Position numbers and translations under genes: made by a program
Notes under the pieces: model-generated
What the model was told of the DNA's origin: nothing
What the model saw: the letters and a program-made list of their open reading frames with translations, nothing else
The model's database searches: none
Part shown: positions 8,915-16,583 of the stretch, in pieces
Layout of the letters: the number at the start of each line of letters is the position of its first letter
Numbering within the stretch: position 1 is the first letter of the stretch
DNA from: Vermiphilus sp.
GTDB taxonomy: Bacteria > Ratteibacteria > UBA8468 > B48-G9 > JAFGKM01
Length of the DNA stretch: 27,026 nt
Assembly (NCBI GenBank): GCA_020722825.1
Contig: DYKC01000002.1
Coordinates: 1-27,026 of the forward strand
Reading direction: 5' to 3'

Positions 8915-9991
8915 ATGGGACACAGGATAACGCTGATACCGGGTGACGGAATAGGTCCGGAAATAACTGAGGTGACTAAGGAATGTATTGAAGCGACAGG
9001 TGTGGATATAGACTGGGATATTCAAGAGGCAGGAGAATGTGCCATTGAAAAGTATGGAACCCCTATGCCTGACAGGACGTTAAAATCCATTGAAAAAAAC
9101 AAGGTTTGCCTGAAAGCGCCGCTCACGACGCCGGTAGGCAGCGGTTACAGAAGTGTCAACGTTTATATAAGACAGCAGTTCAATCTTTATGTGTGTTTAC
9201 GCCCATTCAAGTTTTATGAAGGGGTAAGAAGCAGGTACTCCAGTCTGGACCTGATAGTAATAAGAGAGAATATGGAAGATCTGTATGCAGGTATTGAGTT
9301 TGAACGAGGTAAAAAAGATACGGCGGACCTGATATCCTTTATAAAGAAGACAACAGGAAAAGAGATAGGAACAGACTCAGGTATAAGCATAAAACCGATA
9401 TCTGTTACAAATTCTGAAAGGATAGTAAGATTTGCTTTTGAATATGCGAGAAAAAACAGGAGAAAAAAAGTTACGGCTATCCACAAGGCAAATATTATGA
9501 AGTTTACAGACGGACTTTTTCTTGATGTTGCAAGGGAAATTTCTAAAAAGTATACTGATGTTGAGTTTGAAGACAGAATTGTTGATAACATGGCGATGCA
9601 GTTGGTTCAAAAACCTGAACTGTATGATATTCTTGTAGCACCCAATCTTTACGGTGATATTGTTTCTGATTTATGTGCCGGTCTTGTCGGTGGTCTGGGA
9701 ATGTCACCAGGGGCGAATATCGGTGAAGAAGTAGCTGTTTTTGAAGCAACGCATGGCAGTGCTCCAAAATACAAGGGAATGAACAAGGTAAATCCGTCGG
9801 CTCTAATACTTGCCGGAGTTATGATGCTTGACTATATTGGTGAAACTGAAAAGGCAGAGACGCTGGAACATGCCCTTGCAGAGGTGATAAAGGAAGGGAA
9901 ATACGTGACCTATGATTTCAGGGACCCTGGCGATACTAATTGCGTGGGGACCAGAGAAATGGGACAGGCAATAGTCAGTAAGTTAAAGTAG
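8915..9991 (+). CDS. Isocitrate dehydrogenase (isocitrate/isopropylmalate dehydrogenase family), probably NADP-type
   Basis: Oxidative decarboxylase of the beta-decarboxylating dehydrogenase family, 358 residues. LIPGDGIGPE starts the chain. The substrate loop reads SVNVYIRQQFN (S80, N82, R86), the Ser-x-Asn pattern that isocitrate dehydrogenases use to bind the gamma-carboxylate; isopropylmalate dehydrogenases have a leucine-rich pattern there. RENMEDLYAGIE is also IDH-like. For the cofactor, HGSAPKYKG carries K285-Y286 and VTYDF carries Y333, the positions that in E. coli IDH (K344, Y345, Y391) bind the NADP 2'-phosphate; NAD enzymes usually have an acidic residue there. It is shorter than the E. 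coli enzyme. Homoisocitrate dehydrogenase is the main alternative. Likely co-translated with the small subunit 2 bp upstream. Confidence 0.85.
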   Translation: MGHRITLIPGDGIGPEITEVTKECIEATGVDIDWDIQEAGECAIEKYGTPMPDRTLKSIEKNKVCLKAPLTTPVGSGYRSVNVYIRQQFNLYVCLRPFKFYEGVRSRYSSLDLIVIRENMEDLYAGIEFERGKKDTADLISFIKKTTGKEIGTDSGISIKPISVTNSERIVRFAFEYARKNRRKKVTAIHKANIMKFTDGLFLDVAREISKKYTDVEFEDRIVDNMAMQLVQKPELYDILVAPNLYGDIVSDLCAGLVGGLGMSPGANIGEEVAVFEATHGSAPKYKGMNKVNPSALILAGVMMLDYIGETEKAETLEHALAEVIKEGKYVTYDFRDPGDTNCVGTREMGQAIVSKLK

Positions 9992-10035
9992 AGGAATGAC
10001 GCATCGCAGGGTTTTTATGCAGGAGGTCTTCTATT

Positions 10036-11307
10036 ATGGTAACAGTGGTTGTTGGAACCCAGTGGGGAGATGAAGGGAAGGGCAAGGTAATTGATTATCT
10101 TGCACAGGATATGGATATTGTTGCAAGATATCAGGGCGGAGGCAATGCAGGACATACAGTTGTGATAAAAAACAAGCAGTACATTTTTCATCTCGTCCCT
10201 TCTGGCATACTTCATCCAGATATGGTGTGTGTAATAGGTAATGGCGTTGTAGTGGACCCTGTTTCACTTTTTGAAGAAATAGAATATCTTGAGAAAAACG
10301 GGGTTTCAATTGAGGGACGGCTTTTTATTGCAGAGAATGCGCATATAACTCTTCCATATCATAAGATACTGGACCAGATTGAAGATAAATTCAGGGGTAA
10401 AGGAAGTCTTGGAACCACTGGCAGAGGAACAGGTACAACCTATGCAGATAAATTCAACAGAATAGGTATAAGAGTTATTGATTTCCTGGAAGAAGAAATC
10501 TTTACGGAGAAATTGAAGATAGCCCTGGAACTTAAAAACTATCTTTTCAAAGAATATTACAAAGAACAGATGCTTGCCATGGAGAAGATATATGAGGAGA
10601 CCAGGAAGTACAGGGAGAAAATGAAAAAGATGGTGAAAAATATAGCCCTGTATCTTGACAGAGAGACGGAAAAAGGCAAGCAGGTTCTTGCAGAGGGTGC
10701 ACAGGGAACTTTTCTTGACATAGATTTCGGTACCTATCCTTATGTTACTGCTTCCAATACTATTGCAGGAGGTGCCTGTACCGGCTTGGGATTGTCTCCA
10801 AAGAAAATAAGCAGGATAATCGGAGTGGCCAAGGCTTATACCACAAGGGTGGGAATGGGCCCATTCCCCACGGAATTAAAAGGGCAGGAAGCAGAGAACC
10901 TGAGAACAACGGGGAATGAATATGGAGCAACTACAGGGAGACCGAGAAGGTGCGGATGGTTTGATGCAATTCTTGTAAAGTTTGCCTGCAGGGTTAACGG
11001 ACTTGATGAACTGATTATGACAAAACTTGATGTTCTATCAGGACTCAGGAGAATAAAGATTGGGACGGCTTATAATTTTGAAGGGACGGTTTACAATGAG
11101 TATCCACTAAATACGAAGGTTTTTACCGGATGCGATGTCACTTATGAAGAGGTTGACGGATGGGATGAAAACATTGGAGGCATCAGAAGATACAGCGAGC
11201 TTCCTTTGAACGCAAAAAGATACATAGAAAAGATTGAGCAGACAGTGGAGGTTCCCATTACAAAGATTTCTGTAGGTTCGTCTCGTGAGCAGACGATATC
11301 AAAATGA
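10036..11307 (+). CDS. purA: Adenylosuccinate synthetase
   Basis: GTP-dependent cytosolic enzyme that joins IMP and aspartate, the committed step to AMP. The chain opens with VVVGTQWGDEGKGKV (D12 and the GDEGKGK phosphate loop), then QGGGNAGHTVV with the catalytic His. GSLGTTGRGTGTTYADK and EGAQGTFLDIDFGTYPYVT, and the late GTTGRPRRCGWFDA, are all standard. At 423 residues it is close to the usual 425-432. AGGAGG lies about 10 bases before the ATG. It sits 44 bp after the isocitrate dehydrogenase gene, and its stop overlaps a possible ATG of ilvB (11304), so purine and branched-chain genes share a transcript here. purB is not in the window. Confidence 0.97.
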   Translation: MVTVVVGTQWGDEGKGKVIDYLAQDMDIVARYQGGGNAGHTVVIKNKQYIFHLVPSGILHPDMVCVIGNGVVVDPVSLFEEIEYLEKNGVSIEGRLFIAENAHITLPYHKILDQIEDKFRGKGSLGTTGRGTGTTYADKFNRIGIRVIDFLEEEIFTEKLKIALELKNYLFKEYYKEQMLAMEKIYEETRKYREKMKKMVKNIALYLDRETEKGKQVLAEGAQGTFLDIDFGTYPYVTASNTIAGGACTGLGLSPKKISRIIGVAKAYTTRVGMGPFPTELKGQEAENLRTTGNEYGATTGRPRRCGWFDAILVKFACRVNGLDELIMTKLDVLSGLRRIKIGTAYNFEGTVYNEYPLNTKVFTGCDVTYEEVDGWDENIGGIRRYSELPLNAKRYIEKIEQTVEVPITKISVGSSREQTISK

Positions 11308-11324
11308 CAAATAAGAGGAGGACA

Positions 11325-12992
11325 ATGACTGGCGCACAGATAATGGTGGAGTCTTTAAAGAAAGAGGGCGTTGAGATTATTTTTGGGTACCCAGGCGGGG
11401 TTTTGCTGCCACTTTGCGACCAGTTGTATGACAGTGGAATAAACTTTATACTGGTGCGTCATGAACAGGGTGCTGCCCATGCTGCAGACGGATTTGCAAG
11501 GTCATCAGGCAAGATTGGAGTGTGTATCACCACTTCAGGTCCAGGAGCAACAAACCTCGTTACAGGGCTTGCAACTGCCTATATGGATTCTGTTCCTATA
11601 GTTGCTATTACCGGACAGGTTGCAACCCATCTCATAGGCAGTGATGCATTCCAGGAGGTTGACATCACCGGAATTACCAGACCGATAACAAAACATAACT
11701 ACATTATAAGGGATGTGCATGATATAGCAAAGACTGTGAAAGAAGCGTTTTATATAGCCAATTCAGGTAGACCCGGCCCTGTTCTCATAGATCTACCGGT
11801 TGATATACAGAGAGCAGAAGCAAAATTTGAATATCCTTCAAAGGTAGAGATAAGAAGTTACAATCCTGTTTATGAGGGGCATCCTTTACAGATTGAAAGA
11901 GCATGGAAGATGATTGAAGAATCAAAAAAACCTCTGCTCATTGCGGGTGGCGGTATAATAAGTGCGAATGCTTCCGAGGAACTGAAAAAATTCATTGAGA
12001 CCGCTGAAATTCCCGTGACTTTCACGCTTATGGGTCTGGGCAGTCTTCCTGTTGACCATCCAATGTCGCTCGGTATGCTGGGTATGCACGGAACAAAATA
12101 CGCAAACTATGCTGTGGTAGAAACAGACCTTCTAATATCAGCAGGTGCCAGGTTTGACGACAGGATTACCGGGAAAGTTGAAAACTTTGCTCCCAATGCA
12201 AAGATAATCCATATTGACATTGACCCTACATCAATAAGCAAGAATATTGATGTAGATGTTCCCATTGTGGGAAATGCAAAGGATGTGCTCAAAAAACTCA
12301 ACGAAAAGGTTAAACCTCTGGCAAAAAAGGAATGGATTGCCAAGATAAAACAGTGGAAGCAAAAATATCCGCTCACCTATGAAAAAGTTGCCTTAAAACC
12401 CCAGTACATAATAGAAAAAATATCCGACTTGCTTCCTGAAGACGCCATAATATGTACAGAGGTCGGACAGAATCAGATGTGGACAGCACAGTATTATAAA
12501 TTCAGAAGGCCGCGTACCTTCATCACTTCAGGCGGGCTGGGAACTATGGGATTTGGTTTTCCTGCAGCAATAGGTGTACAGATGGCAAATCCAGGCAAGA
12601 CTGTTGTAGATATAGCAGGTGACGGAAGCATACAGATGAATATTCAGGAACTTGCTACTGCAGTTTACAGACGCCTTCCCATAAAAATCATAATTCTTAA
12701 CAACGGCTCTCTTGGAATGGTCAGGCAGTGGCAGGAGTTGTTTTATAAAAAGAGATATGCCTATACCTGTACTGAGAATGTCCAGCCTGATTTTGTGAAA
12801 CTGGCAGAGGCTTACGGTGCCATCGGCTACAGGGTTGCCTCAATGGAGGCATTTGACAAAATTATAGAACAGGTTTTGAACGTAAAAGATAAACCTGTCA
12901 TTCTTGACTGCAAGATAGCGCAAGAAGAAAATGTTTTTCCAATGGTTCCAGCTGGGGCATCTCTTGACCAGATGCTGGAAGGGCTTGCATGA
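11325..12992 (+). CDS. ilvB: Acetolactate synthase large (catalytic) subunit
   Basis: Thiamine-diphosphate enzyme that condenses two pyruvates (or pyruvate and 2-oxobutyrate) in the first common step of valine, leucine and isoleucine synthesis. It has the catalytic Glu E47 in RHEQGAAHAADGFAR, the SGPGATN loop, a FAD-domain stretch around GARFDDRITGKVENF, and the ThDP-Mg motif GDGSIQMNIQEL ending in NNGSLGM (from about 432). Length is 555 residues from the ATG at 11325, which has GAGGAGG just before it. An ATG at 11304 overlapping the purA stop would add seven residues (MTNKRRT) and is the alternative start. The regulatory subunit gene follows after 79 bp. Confidence 0.96.
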   Translation: MTGAQIMVESLKKEGVEIIFGYPGGVLLPLCDQLYDSGINFILVRHEQGAAHAADGFARSSGKIGVCITTSGPGATNLVTGLATAYMDSVPIVAITGQVATHLIGSDAFQEVDITGITRPITKHNYIIRDVHDIAKTVKEAFYIANSGRPGPVLIDLPVDIQRAEAKFEYPSKVEIRSYNPVYEGHPLQIERAWKMIEESKKPLLIAGGGIISANASEELKKFIETAEIPVTFTLMGLGSLPVDHPMSLGMLGMHGTKYANYAVVETDLLISAGARFDDRITGKVENFAPNAKIIHIDIDPTSISKNIDVDVPIVGNAKDVLKKLNEKVKPLAKKEWIAKIKQWKQKYPLTYEKVALKPQYIIEKISDLLPEDAIICTEVGQNQMWTAQYYKFRRPRTFITSGGLGTMGFGFPAAIGVQMANPGKTVVDIAGDGSIQMNIQELATAVYRRLPIKIIILNNGSLGMVRQWQELFYKKRYAYTCTENVQPDFVKLAEAYGAIGYRVASMEAFDKIIEQVLNVKDKPVILDCKIAQEENVFPMVPAGASLDQMLEGLA

Positions 12993-13019
12993 GAACCAGT
13001 GGCAGGTGGTGAGTGGCAA

Positions 13020-13053
13020 GAACAATGGAAGAGTTAGTCACCATTCATTGTTC
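13020..13053. repeat. Palindromic spacer sequence between ilvB and ilvN
   Basis: GAACAATG at 13020-13027 pairs with CATTGTTC at 13046-13053 across an 18-base loop. The flanks contain repeated GTGGCA/GTGAGTGG words. The composition differs from the surrounding genes and resembles the short dispersed palindromes seen in many genomes. It has no T-run and is unlikely to be a strong terminator. Confidence 0.35.
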
Positions 13054-13071
13054 ACTGCTTAATTGGGTTGA

Positions 13072-13599
13072 ATGAGAAAACCAATGGAGAAGAATAACAG
13101 AGAGTTAAGGTCCCATATAATTGTAATTTCAGTTGAAAATAGGTCCGGGGTTCTGGCAAGGATTGCAGGGCTCTTTTCCGCCAGAGGATACAACATAGAT
13201 AGCCTATGTGTCTCCGAGACCGAGGACCCTGAGATTTCCAAGATGATATTGACAGTGAAGGGTGATGAACGTATCCTGGAACAGATTTACAAACAGCTGA
13301 ATAAACTTATAGATGTAATAAAGGTTCTTGACCTTACGGAGCGCGATTTTATAGAGAGGGAACTGGTCCTTGTCAAGATCAAAACTCTTAATTCAGAAAT
13401 AAGACAGGAGGTTATGCAGATAGCAAATATATTCAGGGCAAAGGTTGTTGATATCGGCAAAAAATCGTTAACACTGGAGGTTGACGGAGGTACCTCCAAG
13501 ATTACTGCAATGATTGAACTCTTGAAAGGTTATGGAATAAAAGAACTTGTAAGGACAGGAAAGATTGCGATGGCAAGGGAATTTACCCGGAAAGAATAG
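13072..13599 (+). CDS. ilvN: Acetolactate synthase small (regulatory) subunit
   Basis: Regulatory partner of IlvB; in this family it raises activity and gives feedback inhibition by branched-chain amino acids, usually valine. The 175-residue protein has an N-terminal ACT domain (VENRSGVLARIAGLFSARGY followed by NIDSL) at about 18-90 and the C-terminal domain with VDIGKKSLTLEVDGG and AMIELLKGYGIKELVRTGKIAM at about 95-170. That is the normal length for the short IlvN/IlvH type. The start is not certain, since ATG 13084 would remove four residues (MRKP) and neither has a strong Shine-Dalgarno. It lies between ilvB and ilvC, the classic order. Confidence 0.95.
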   Translation: MRKPMEKNNRELRSHIIVISVENRSGVLARIAGLFSARGYNIDSLCVSETEDPEISKMILTVKGDERILEQIYKQLNKLIDVIKVLDLTERDFIERELVLVKIKTLNSEIRQEVMQIANIFRAKVVDIGKKSLTLEVDGGTSKITAMIELLKGYGIKELVRTGKIAMAREFTRKE

Positions 13600-13611
13600 A
13601 GGCAAAGAGAG

Positions 13612-13632
13612 CCCCTCTTCCTCTTTGAGGGG
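13612..13632. repeat. GC-rich hairpin between ilvN and ilvC
   Basis: CCCCTC (13612-13617) pairs with GAGGGG (13627-13632) around TTCCTCTTT. No T-run follows (AGAGGGAAAT), so it is not a standard intrinsic terminator. It could slow transcription or stabilise mRNA ends, or be one of the small palindromes scattered through this genome. Confidence 0.45.
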
Positions 13633-13704
13633 AGAGGGAAATATATAGGGCAGGTCCCTTGCGGGCATATCAGAGTAGATTATCTGAAAAGGGGGATAGC
13701 AAAA

Positions 13705-14700
13705 ATGGCTAAGATTTATTATGAGAAGGACGCGGATTTAGGTTTTTTCAAAGGGAAGAAGGTAGGTATCATCGGTTATGGAAGTCAGGGCAGGGCACAT
13801 GCTTTAAACCTTAAGGATAGCGGTGTTGATGTTCTGGTAAGTGAACTGGAAGGTACACAAAATTATGAAAGGGCATTATCAGATGGATTCAAGGTTCTTT
13901 CTGCTGATGATATTGCATCAAAATGTAATGTGATAATGATGCTTGTTCAGGACAATGTACAGCCCGCGGTTTACAAGAACTTCATTGCGCCGAATCTCGC
14001 AGAGGGAAAGGCACTTGGATTTGCACATGGATTTTCCATCCATTTCAACCAGATCGTTCCTCCCAAAAACATTGATGTTTATATGGTTGCACCGAAGGGG
14101 CCAGGGGACCTGGTAAGAGACCAGTTTGTTGAAGGAAAAGGGGTGCCCTGCATAGTTGCTGTTTATCAGAATCATACCGGGTCCGCGATGAAACTTGCCC
14201 TTGCGTACGCCAAGGGACTGGGCGGAACAAGATGCGGGGTAGTTGAAACAACATTTAAGGAAGAGACAGAGACAGACCTTTTCGGAGAACAGGCAGTTCT
14301 TTGCGGAGGCGTAACCCAGTTGATAAGGTATGCATTTGAAACCCTTGTTGAGGCAGGATACCAGCCTGAGGTTGCATATTATGAGACCTGTCATGAACTC
14401 AAACTTATTGTGGACCTGATTAACGTGAGGGGAATACAGGGTATGCGAAAGGTTATAAGTGACACTGCAAAATACGGTGATATAACAAGAGGTCCTATGG
14501 TGGTGGATGAAGGCGTGAAAGAGAATATGCAGAAGATTCTCAGACAGGTGCAGAATGGAGAATTTGCAAGGGAATGGATTACCGAAAATGCCGTGGGGCG
14601 ACCTGTATATAACGCCCTCATGCGCCAGTGGGAAGGGCATCTGATAGAGAAGGTCGGCAGAGAGATGAGAAGTATGATGCCCTGGCTGCACAAAAAATGA
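13705..14700 (+). CDS. ilvC: Ketol-acid reductoisomerase
   Basis: Mg-dependent reductoisomerase, second step of branched-chain amino-acid synthesis. At 331 residues it is a class I enzyme: a Rossmann domain with [16 protein letters not shown], the substrate region MVAPKGPG, and the C-terminal knotted domain with metal ligands in [16 protein letters not shown] and [13 protein letters not shown], plus the serine in ISDTAKYG. The cofactor loop reads [12 protein letters not shown] (43-54). Common NADPH-using forms carry Arg/Lys and Ser there to hold the 2'-phosphate; here E47 and E49 would repel it, so NADH use is predicted. GGGGG precedes the ATG. The stop overlaps the next gene by four bases. 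Confidence 0.97.
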   Translation: MAKIYYEKDADLGFFKGKKVGIIGYGSQGRAHALNLKDSGVDVLVSELEGTQNYERALSDGFKVLSADDIASKCNVIMMLVQDNVQPAVYKNFIAPNLAEGKALGFAHGFSIHFNQIVPPKNIDVYMVAPKGPGDLVRDQFVEGKGVPCIVAVYQNHTGSAMKLALAYAKGLGGTRCGVVETTFKEETETDLFGEQAVLCGGVTQLIRYAFETLVEAGYQPEVAYYETCHELKLIVDLINVRGIQGMRKVISDTAKYGDITRGPMVVDEGVKENMQKILRQVQNGEFAREWITENAVGRPVYNALMRQWEGHLIEKVGREMRSMMPWLHKK

Positions 14701-15245
14701 GGCTCTTTGTAGGGGTAAGAATACCTGAAGATATAAAAGAAAGAATAGCAGAGGTCAGCCACAAACTTTATTCAAAGGTGAAGGAGGCAAAAATTGTGGC
14801 TACCGAAAACCTGCACATCACCCTTAAATTCCTTGGAGGGATTCAGGAAGATAAAGTTTCGCAGATCAAAAATGTTCTTACGGAATCTTTAAAAGGTTCA
14901 GGGTGTTTTCCGGCAACGGTCAGGGGAGTGGGTATCTTTCCTGATGAAAAGAGCATAAGGGTCTTTTGGGTTGGCGTGGATTCAAAAGGTAAACTTAAGA
15001 AACTCAACGCTTCAATTGAAACAGAACTTGAACCTCTCGGTTTTACAAGAGAGGACCGCTTCAAGGAGCACATAACAATAGCCCGTTTCAAATCAACTCC
15101 AAAGATCACCTCTTTAAAAGATGTATTTGAAAAATACAAAGAAGAAATCTTCGGATTAATGGACATTACGAAAATAGAGCTTATAAAAAGTGATCTGAAA
15201 TCTGCAGGTCCGGTCTACACTACAATATGTGAAGTTTACCTTTAA
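14697..15245 (+). CDS. thpR: RNA 2',3'-cyclic phosphodiesterase (2H family, ThpR/LigT)
   Basis: Member of the 2H phosphoesterase family, which opens 2',3'-cyclic phosphates on RNA ends; older names call it 2'-5' RNA ligase. The 182-residue protein has the two diagnostic HxT motifs, HITLKFLG (H40, T42) and HITIARFK (H125, T127), spaced as expected, and starts [13 protein letters not shown] like its relatives. I chose ATG 14697 because it overlaps the ilvC stop as ATGA and gives the normal N-terminus; the reading frame is open further upstream into ilvC, but that extension is not family-like. Translational coupling to ilvC is likely, though no functional link is known. Confidence 0.93.
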   Translation: MRLFVGVRIPEDIKERIAEVSHKLYSKVKEAKIVATENLHITLKFLGGIQEDKVSQIKNVLTESLKGSGCFPATVRGVGIFPDEKSIRVFWVGVDSKGKLKKLNASIETELEPLGFTREDRFKEHITIARFKSTPKITSLKDVFEKYKEEIFGLMDITKIELIKSDLKSAGPVYTTICEVYL

Positions 15246-15388
15246 AAACAGAGATATATTCAACCAACGGGTGTTAATCTCTATACACTGCGCATTTCAT
15301 TTTCTAAAACTCTGTACCCCATTTAAGCCCTTAACATATTTCAGGCCATTATCCATTTAACATGTCAGAGCAGAAATTATTTCAGGGG

Positions 15389-15417
15389 TTGACAGTGAAA
15401 CGGAAAAGTTGTAAACT
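15389..15417 (+). promoter_or_regulatory. Promoter of recA, with an inverted repeat over the -10
   Basis: TTGACA (15389-15394) and TAAACT (15412-15417) are 17 bp apart, with a start near 15424. AAGTT-GTA-AACTT (15406-15418) is a perfect short inverted repeat lying over the -10, the place where a repressor such as LexA could act. It does not match the Gram-positive or E. coli SOS box. The upstream gap 15246-15388 shows no gene, and the leader to recA is about 97 bases. Confidence 0.6.
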
Positions 15418-15520
15418 TAAACCCAAGAAATTTGATATGGTTAGGAGCATACCCCAAAAATTTTAATTTGAGCAGGATTTCCAGTAAGTTGGGAGTGTCA
15501 ACAGAATAGATGGAGATAAA

Positions 15521-16531
15521 ATGGATAAAGAAAAAGCACTTGAGATGGCTATAGGCCAGATAGAAAAAGAATTTGGTAAGGGGTCAATAATGCGGCTTGG
15601 TGAAAAAACAGGTTTAGACGTGCCTGCGATTTCCACAGGTGCTGTTTCTCTGGACATTGCACTCGGAGTGGGTGGTATCCCGAGGGGAAGAGTAGTGGAA
15701 ATTTTTGGTCCTGAAGCATCGGGAAAAACAACCATTGCACTGCACATCATTGCGGAAGTGCAGAAGACAGGGGGACAGGCTGCTTTTATAGATGCCGAAC
15801 ATGCTCTTGATCCTGAATATGCTAAAAGACTGGGCGTGAAAACAGATGATTTACTGGTCAGCCAGCCCGATACCGGGGAACAGGCTCTTGAGATAGCCGA
15901 GTCTCTTATACGCAGTAACGCAATAGACGTGATTGTTATAGATTCTGTCGCAGCGCTTGTTCCAAAGGCTGAACTTGAGGGTGAGATGGGAGAGAGCGTT
16001 ATGGGTCTGCAGGCACGGTTGATGTCTCAGGCCCTAAGAAAACTTACCGGATATATAAGCAAATCAAAAACATCTACAATTTTTATCAACCAGTTAAGAG
16101 AAAAAATAGGTGTGTTTTTTGGCAACCCGGAAACCACTCCTGGAGGCAGGGCATTAAAATTTTATGCATCAGTAAGGATTGATGTACGCAGGATAGAAAG
16201 CATAAAAAGGGGTTCTGACATTATAGGAAACAGAATACGGGTCAAGGTTGTAAAAAATAAGGTTGCTCCGCCTTTTAGGGAGACTGAACTGGATATGTAT
16301 TATGGACAGGGTATAAGCAAGGAAGGTTCCTTAATAAGCGCAGCATTATTATATAAAATAGTTGAGAAGAAGGGTGCATATTTTCAGTACAACGGAAATT
16401 CAATCGGACAGGGGATGGAAAGTACCATAGAGACACTCAGACAGGATAAAAAACTTTACACAGAGATTGATGCAAAGGTAAGAGGAGCAGCGGGACTTAA
16501 GATAAAGATGGAGAAAGAGAAGGGGGAGTAA
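15521..16531 (+). CDS. recA: Recombinase RecA
   Basis: ATP-dependent strand-exchange protein for homologous recombination and the SOS response. All core motifs are present in 336 residues: Walker [10 protein letters not shown] (63-71), [11 protein letters not shown], Walker [11 protein letters not shown], loop L1 around [20 protein letters not shown], and loop L2 with [21 protein letters not shown]. The C-terminal tail is short and mostly basic/acidic ([10 protein letters not shown]), within the normal range. GGAG sits 6 bases before the ATG and a consensus promoter lies about 100 bases upstream. Elsewhere recX usually follows directly; here recX is 2.8 kb downstream. Confidence 0.98.
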   Translation: MDKEKALEMAIGQIEKEFGKGSIMRLGEKTGLDVPAISTGAVSLDIALGVGGIPRGRVVEIFGPEASGKTTIALHIIAEVQKTGGQAAFIDAEHALDPEYAKRLGVKTDDLLVSQPDTGEQALEIAESLIRSNAIDVIVIDSVAALVPKAELEGEMGESVMGLQARLMSQALRKLTGYISKSKTSTIFINQLREKIGVFFGNPETTPGGRALKFYASVRIDVRRIESIKRGSDIIGNRIRVKVVKNKVAPPFRETELDMYYGQGISKEGSLISAALLYKIVEKKGAYFQYNGNSIGQGMESTIETLRQDKKLYTEIDAKVRGAAGLKIKMEKEKGE

Positions 16532-16535
16532 AGGA

Positions 16536-16567
16536 AGATTGCTACGCAAAAAGCCTTTGCAATGACA
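16536..16567. repeat. REP-like dispersed palindrome, copy 1
   Basis: AGATTGC at one end and GCAATGACA at the other give a hairpin with ATTGC/GCAAT arms. Read on the minus strand it begins TGTCATTGCAAAG and ends GCAATCT, the shape of the TCATTGCGAG...GCAATCT repeat common in many bacterial genomes. It lies between recA and the next gene. A second copy is at 25517-25545. Confidence 0.6.
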
Positions 16568-16583
16568 AAGAAGGATGGTACAA

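Noticed and set aside
9992..10020. Third REP-like copy between the isocitrate dehydrogenase gene and purA (GAATGACGCATCGC)
   Set aside because: Only one arm resembles the family and no hairpin forms, so I do not count it.
13918..14691. 257-codon minus-strand open frame opposite ilvC
   Set aside because: It has a Cys/His-rich, low-complexity composition typical of an antisense frame and no start signal; ilvC is certain on the plus strand.
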